A stretch of 6,529 nt of DNA from Nitriliruptoraceae bacterium (GTDB lineage Bacteria; Actinomycetota; Nitriliruptoria; Nitriliruptorales; Nitriliruptoraceae), in assembly GCA_007120565.1 (NCBI GenBank), contig SKNK01000143.1, positions 1 to 6,529 on the forward strand, given 5' to 3'. Each line of letters starts with the position of its first letter. The stretch's first letter is position 1. Position numbers and translations under genes: made by a program. Shown piece after piece: positions 5,174 to 6,529 of this stretch. The notes below the pieces were generated by a model. That model was not told the origin of the DNA. It worked only from the letters and a program-made list of their open reading frames with translations, and made no database searches.

Positions 5174-5234
5174 AACCTGGTGGACGTCGCCGCGACCTCG
5201 GCTAGTTTCGGCATGTCGAGGGGGATGAGTTCCC

Positions 5235-6529
5235 ATGGCTGCGCTCGTCGGTCGGGCGCAGGACCTGGCAACATTGCAGGCCTGCATCGACACGGTGGTG
5301 GTCGGCACGGCCCAGGTGGCCGTGCTCGAAGGGGTGGCCGGGATCGGCAAGACCAGGCTGATCGAGGAAACCCTCCTTCGAGCCCGAGCCGGATCGGTCA
5401 TCGCCTTGCACGCGGCCGCCGAGGAGCTCGAGGAGAACCGGCCCTTCGGTCCGTTCGCTCGTGCTCTCGATAGCAACCACGTCGTCGCTCCCGCGATCGT
5501 GGAACTCGTGGCCACGGCGGCGTCCGGGCGGTCGGAGCCAGCTGGAGCAGCGCAGTTCCGCGTGATCGACGAGTTGCTCGACCATCTCGAGGAACTGGCG
5601 GCCTCGGCGCCGCTCATGATCTGCGTTGACGACCTGCAGTGGGCCGACCCAGCGACCTTGCAGACCCTGCTCACCTTGCTCCGCCGCCTCAAGACGATGC
5701 CCGTGCTGCTGGTACTGGCCCTTCGACCACTGCCGCGGCCACGCCAGGTCGACCGCGTGATGGAGGCGGCGCTCGCCTTCCCGGCCCTGCACCTCCGTCT
5801 GACCGCGCTCGAGGACGAGGTGGTCACCCAGTTCCTGGCCGACGCCCTGGAAGCCGAACCCGGCGAGTCGCTGCGCTCGCAGGTGCGCCGCGCGGGGGGC
5901 AACCCCTTCTACCTCAAGGAACTGCTCCGTGCACTCGAGAACGACGGAGCGATCGAGGTGCGGTCCGGCCGAGCCGAGATCACCGAGAACGAGATCCCTG
6001 CCACCCTCGGGAGCACGATCCTTCGCCACCTGCGGTACCTGGAACCGACCACCTTCGAGCTCTTGGAGCACGCGGCGGTGCTGGGCTCCAGCTTCTCCGC
6101 CAACGACCTCGCCGCCCTGACCCGCAGACGGGCAGAGGAACTGGTCGCGCCGCTACGTCAGGGCATCGAAGCCGGTGTGCTCCAGGACCGATCCGGCGGC
6201 TTCACCTTCCGACACGACCTCGTCCGCGAGGCGCTCTACGGACGCCTGCCAAGGGGCCTACGCGCACAACTCCACCTCGAGGCAGGGCGGGCGCTGGCCA
6301 GCATCAACGCACCCAGCGCGCGGGTCGCGACCCACTTCGCCATCGGAGCGCAGCCAGGTGACCGAGACGCCATCGCGCAGCTCCGTCGCGCTGCCACCGA
6401 GCTGACGATGACCTCCCCTGACATCGCTGAGGGCTTCGCGCGTCGGGCCATCGAGCTGTCGTCGCCCGACGACGACGAGCACGATCAGCTCCGGGCCGAC
6501 CTGATGACGCTGCTCGTCGCATCCGGGCA
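5235..6529 (+). CDS. STAND/AAA-type ATPase, probable LAL (large LuxR-family) regulator, N-terminal part only
   Basis: An open frame of 431 codons runs off the right edge with no stop. It opens with LVGRAQDLATLQ (4-15), the usual entry of these ATPases, then the Walker A loop GVAGIGKT (33-40, Lys39). Walker B is LMICVDDLQWAD (127-138, Asp132/Asp133), with the Trp-Ala-Asp ending typical of LuxR-LAL and MalT-like proteins. GGNPFYLKELLRAL (221-234) and FTFRHDLVREALYGRL (323-338) are the conserved downstream elements of this STAND subfamily, and residues from about 345 begin an Ala-rich helical region likely to be TPR-like. Such proteins use ATP binding to switch oligomeric state and usually end in a LuxR helix-turn-helix, which would lie beyond the window, so a transcription role is inferred; adenylate-cyclase-linked ATPases share these motifs. 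The ATG at 5235 follows a purine-rich AGGGGGA (5219-5225) by nine bases; the ATGs at 5213 and 5225 are in another frame. It is divergent from the collagen-like gene. Confidence 0.88.
   Translation, partial: MAALVGRAQDLATLQACIDTVVVGTAQVAVLEGVAGIGKTRLIEETLLRARAGSVIALHAAAEELEENRPFGPFARALDSNHVVAPAIVELVATAASGRSEPAGAAQFRVIDELLDHLEELAASAPLMICVDDLQWADPATLQTLLTLLRRLKTMPVLLVLALRPLPRPRQVDRVMEAALAFPALHLRLTALEDEVVTQFLADALEAEPGESLRSQVRRAGGNPFYLKELLRALENDGAIEVRSGRAEITENEIPATLGSTILRHLRYLEPTTFELLEHAAVLGSSFSANDLAALTRRRAEELVAPLRQGIEAGVLQDRSGGFTFRHDLVREALYGRLPRGLRAQLHLEAGRALASINAPSARVATHFAIGAQPGDRDAIAQLRRAATELTMTSPDIAEGFARRAIELSSPDDDEHDQLRADLMTLLVASG

Larger units (their letters stand above)
5030..5234. promoter_or_regulatory. 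Divergent intergenic region between the collagen-like gene and the STAND ATPase
   Basis: A 205-bp non-coding stretch from which both flanking genes must be expressed unless far upstream promoters are used. It carries a 16-bp palindrome and a hairpin listed separately. A possible plus-strand -10 is TAGTTT (5203-5208) with only a poor -35 upstream (around 5180-5186). No convincing minus-strand promoter was found by eye. Confidence 0.45.

Noticed and set aside
4658..5473. 271-codon plus-strand frame spanning the collagen gene, intergenic region and ATPase start
   Set aside because: It has no motif, is Arg/Pro-rich, and crosses the start of the well supported ATPase in a different frame.
5030..5902. 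291-codon upstream extension of the collagen-like frame
   Set aside because: It is antisense to the ATPase and Ser/Arg-rich; a signal peptide begins at 5029, which sets the true start.
5202..6361. Long frames on both strands within the ATPase gene
   Set aside because: Walker A, Walker B, GNPF and FRHDLVREALY elements all lie in the frame starting at 5235; the others show none.

Overview
The window reads as chromosomal DNA from a GC-rich, actinobacterium-like organism. This is inference from the strong G/C bias at third codon positions, frequent GTG starts, an ArsR repressor with both an N-terminal Cys pair and a CxC motif, and a large LuxR/LAL-type STAND ATPase. No rRNA, tRNA, CRISPR array, transposase, integrase or attachment site is visible, and coding density is high.

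Layout, left to right. (1) Minus-strand block 1-2398: the first 24 codons of a DeoD-type purine nucleoside phosphorylase cut by the left edge, a CaiB/BaiF (family III) CoA-transferase, and a membrane permease of the YraQ/ArsP (DUF318, COG0701) family. (2) A divergent control region, 2399-2557, holds two inverted repeats with the same 4-bp spacer; it separates the permease from an arsR-type repressor read on the plus strand. (3) Plus strand 2558-3968: the ArsR-family repressor, then a patatin-like phospholipase (RssA/NTE type). (4) Minus strand 3981-5029, convergent with the phospholipase: a small 83-residue protein with the leader-like domain of Nif11/NHLP-type (Os1348/Franean1_4349-like) peptides and, upstream of it, a secreted collagen-like Gly-X-Y protein. 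(5) A second divergent intergenic region, 5030-5234, contains a perfect 16-bp palindrome and a small hairpin. (6) Plus strand 5235 to the right edge: the N-terminal 431 residues of a STAND/AAA ATPase resembling LAL regulators.

Working picture. The best supported functional unit is the ArsR repressor with its divergent permease, probably a metalloid or metal efflux pair switched by thiol-binding ligands at the shared operators. The collagen-like surface protein and the LAL-type ATPase share an intergenic region with a candidate operator, so local regulation is possible but unproven. The CoA-transferase and deoD are close enough (32 bp) to be co-transcribed, though their chemistry does not obviously connect. 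Nothing here is a clearly new system; the most open items are the small NHLP-like gene, the collagen-like protein and the two palindromic control regions.
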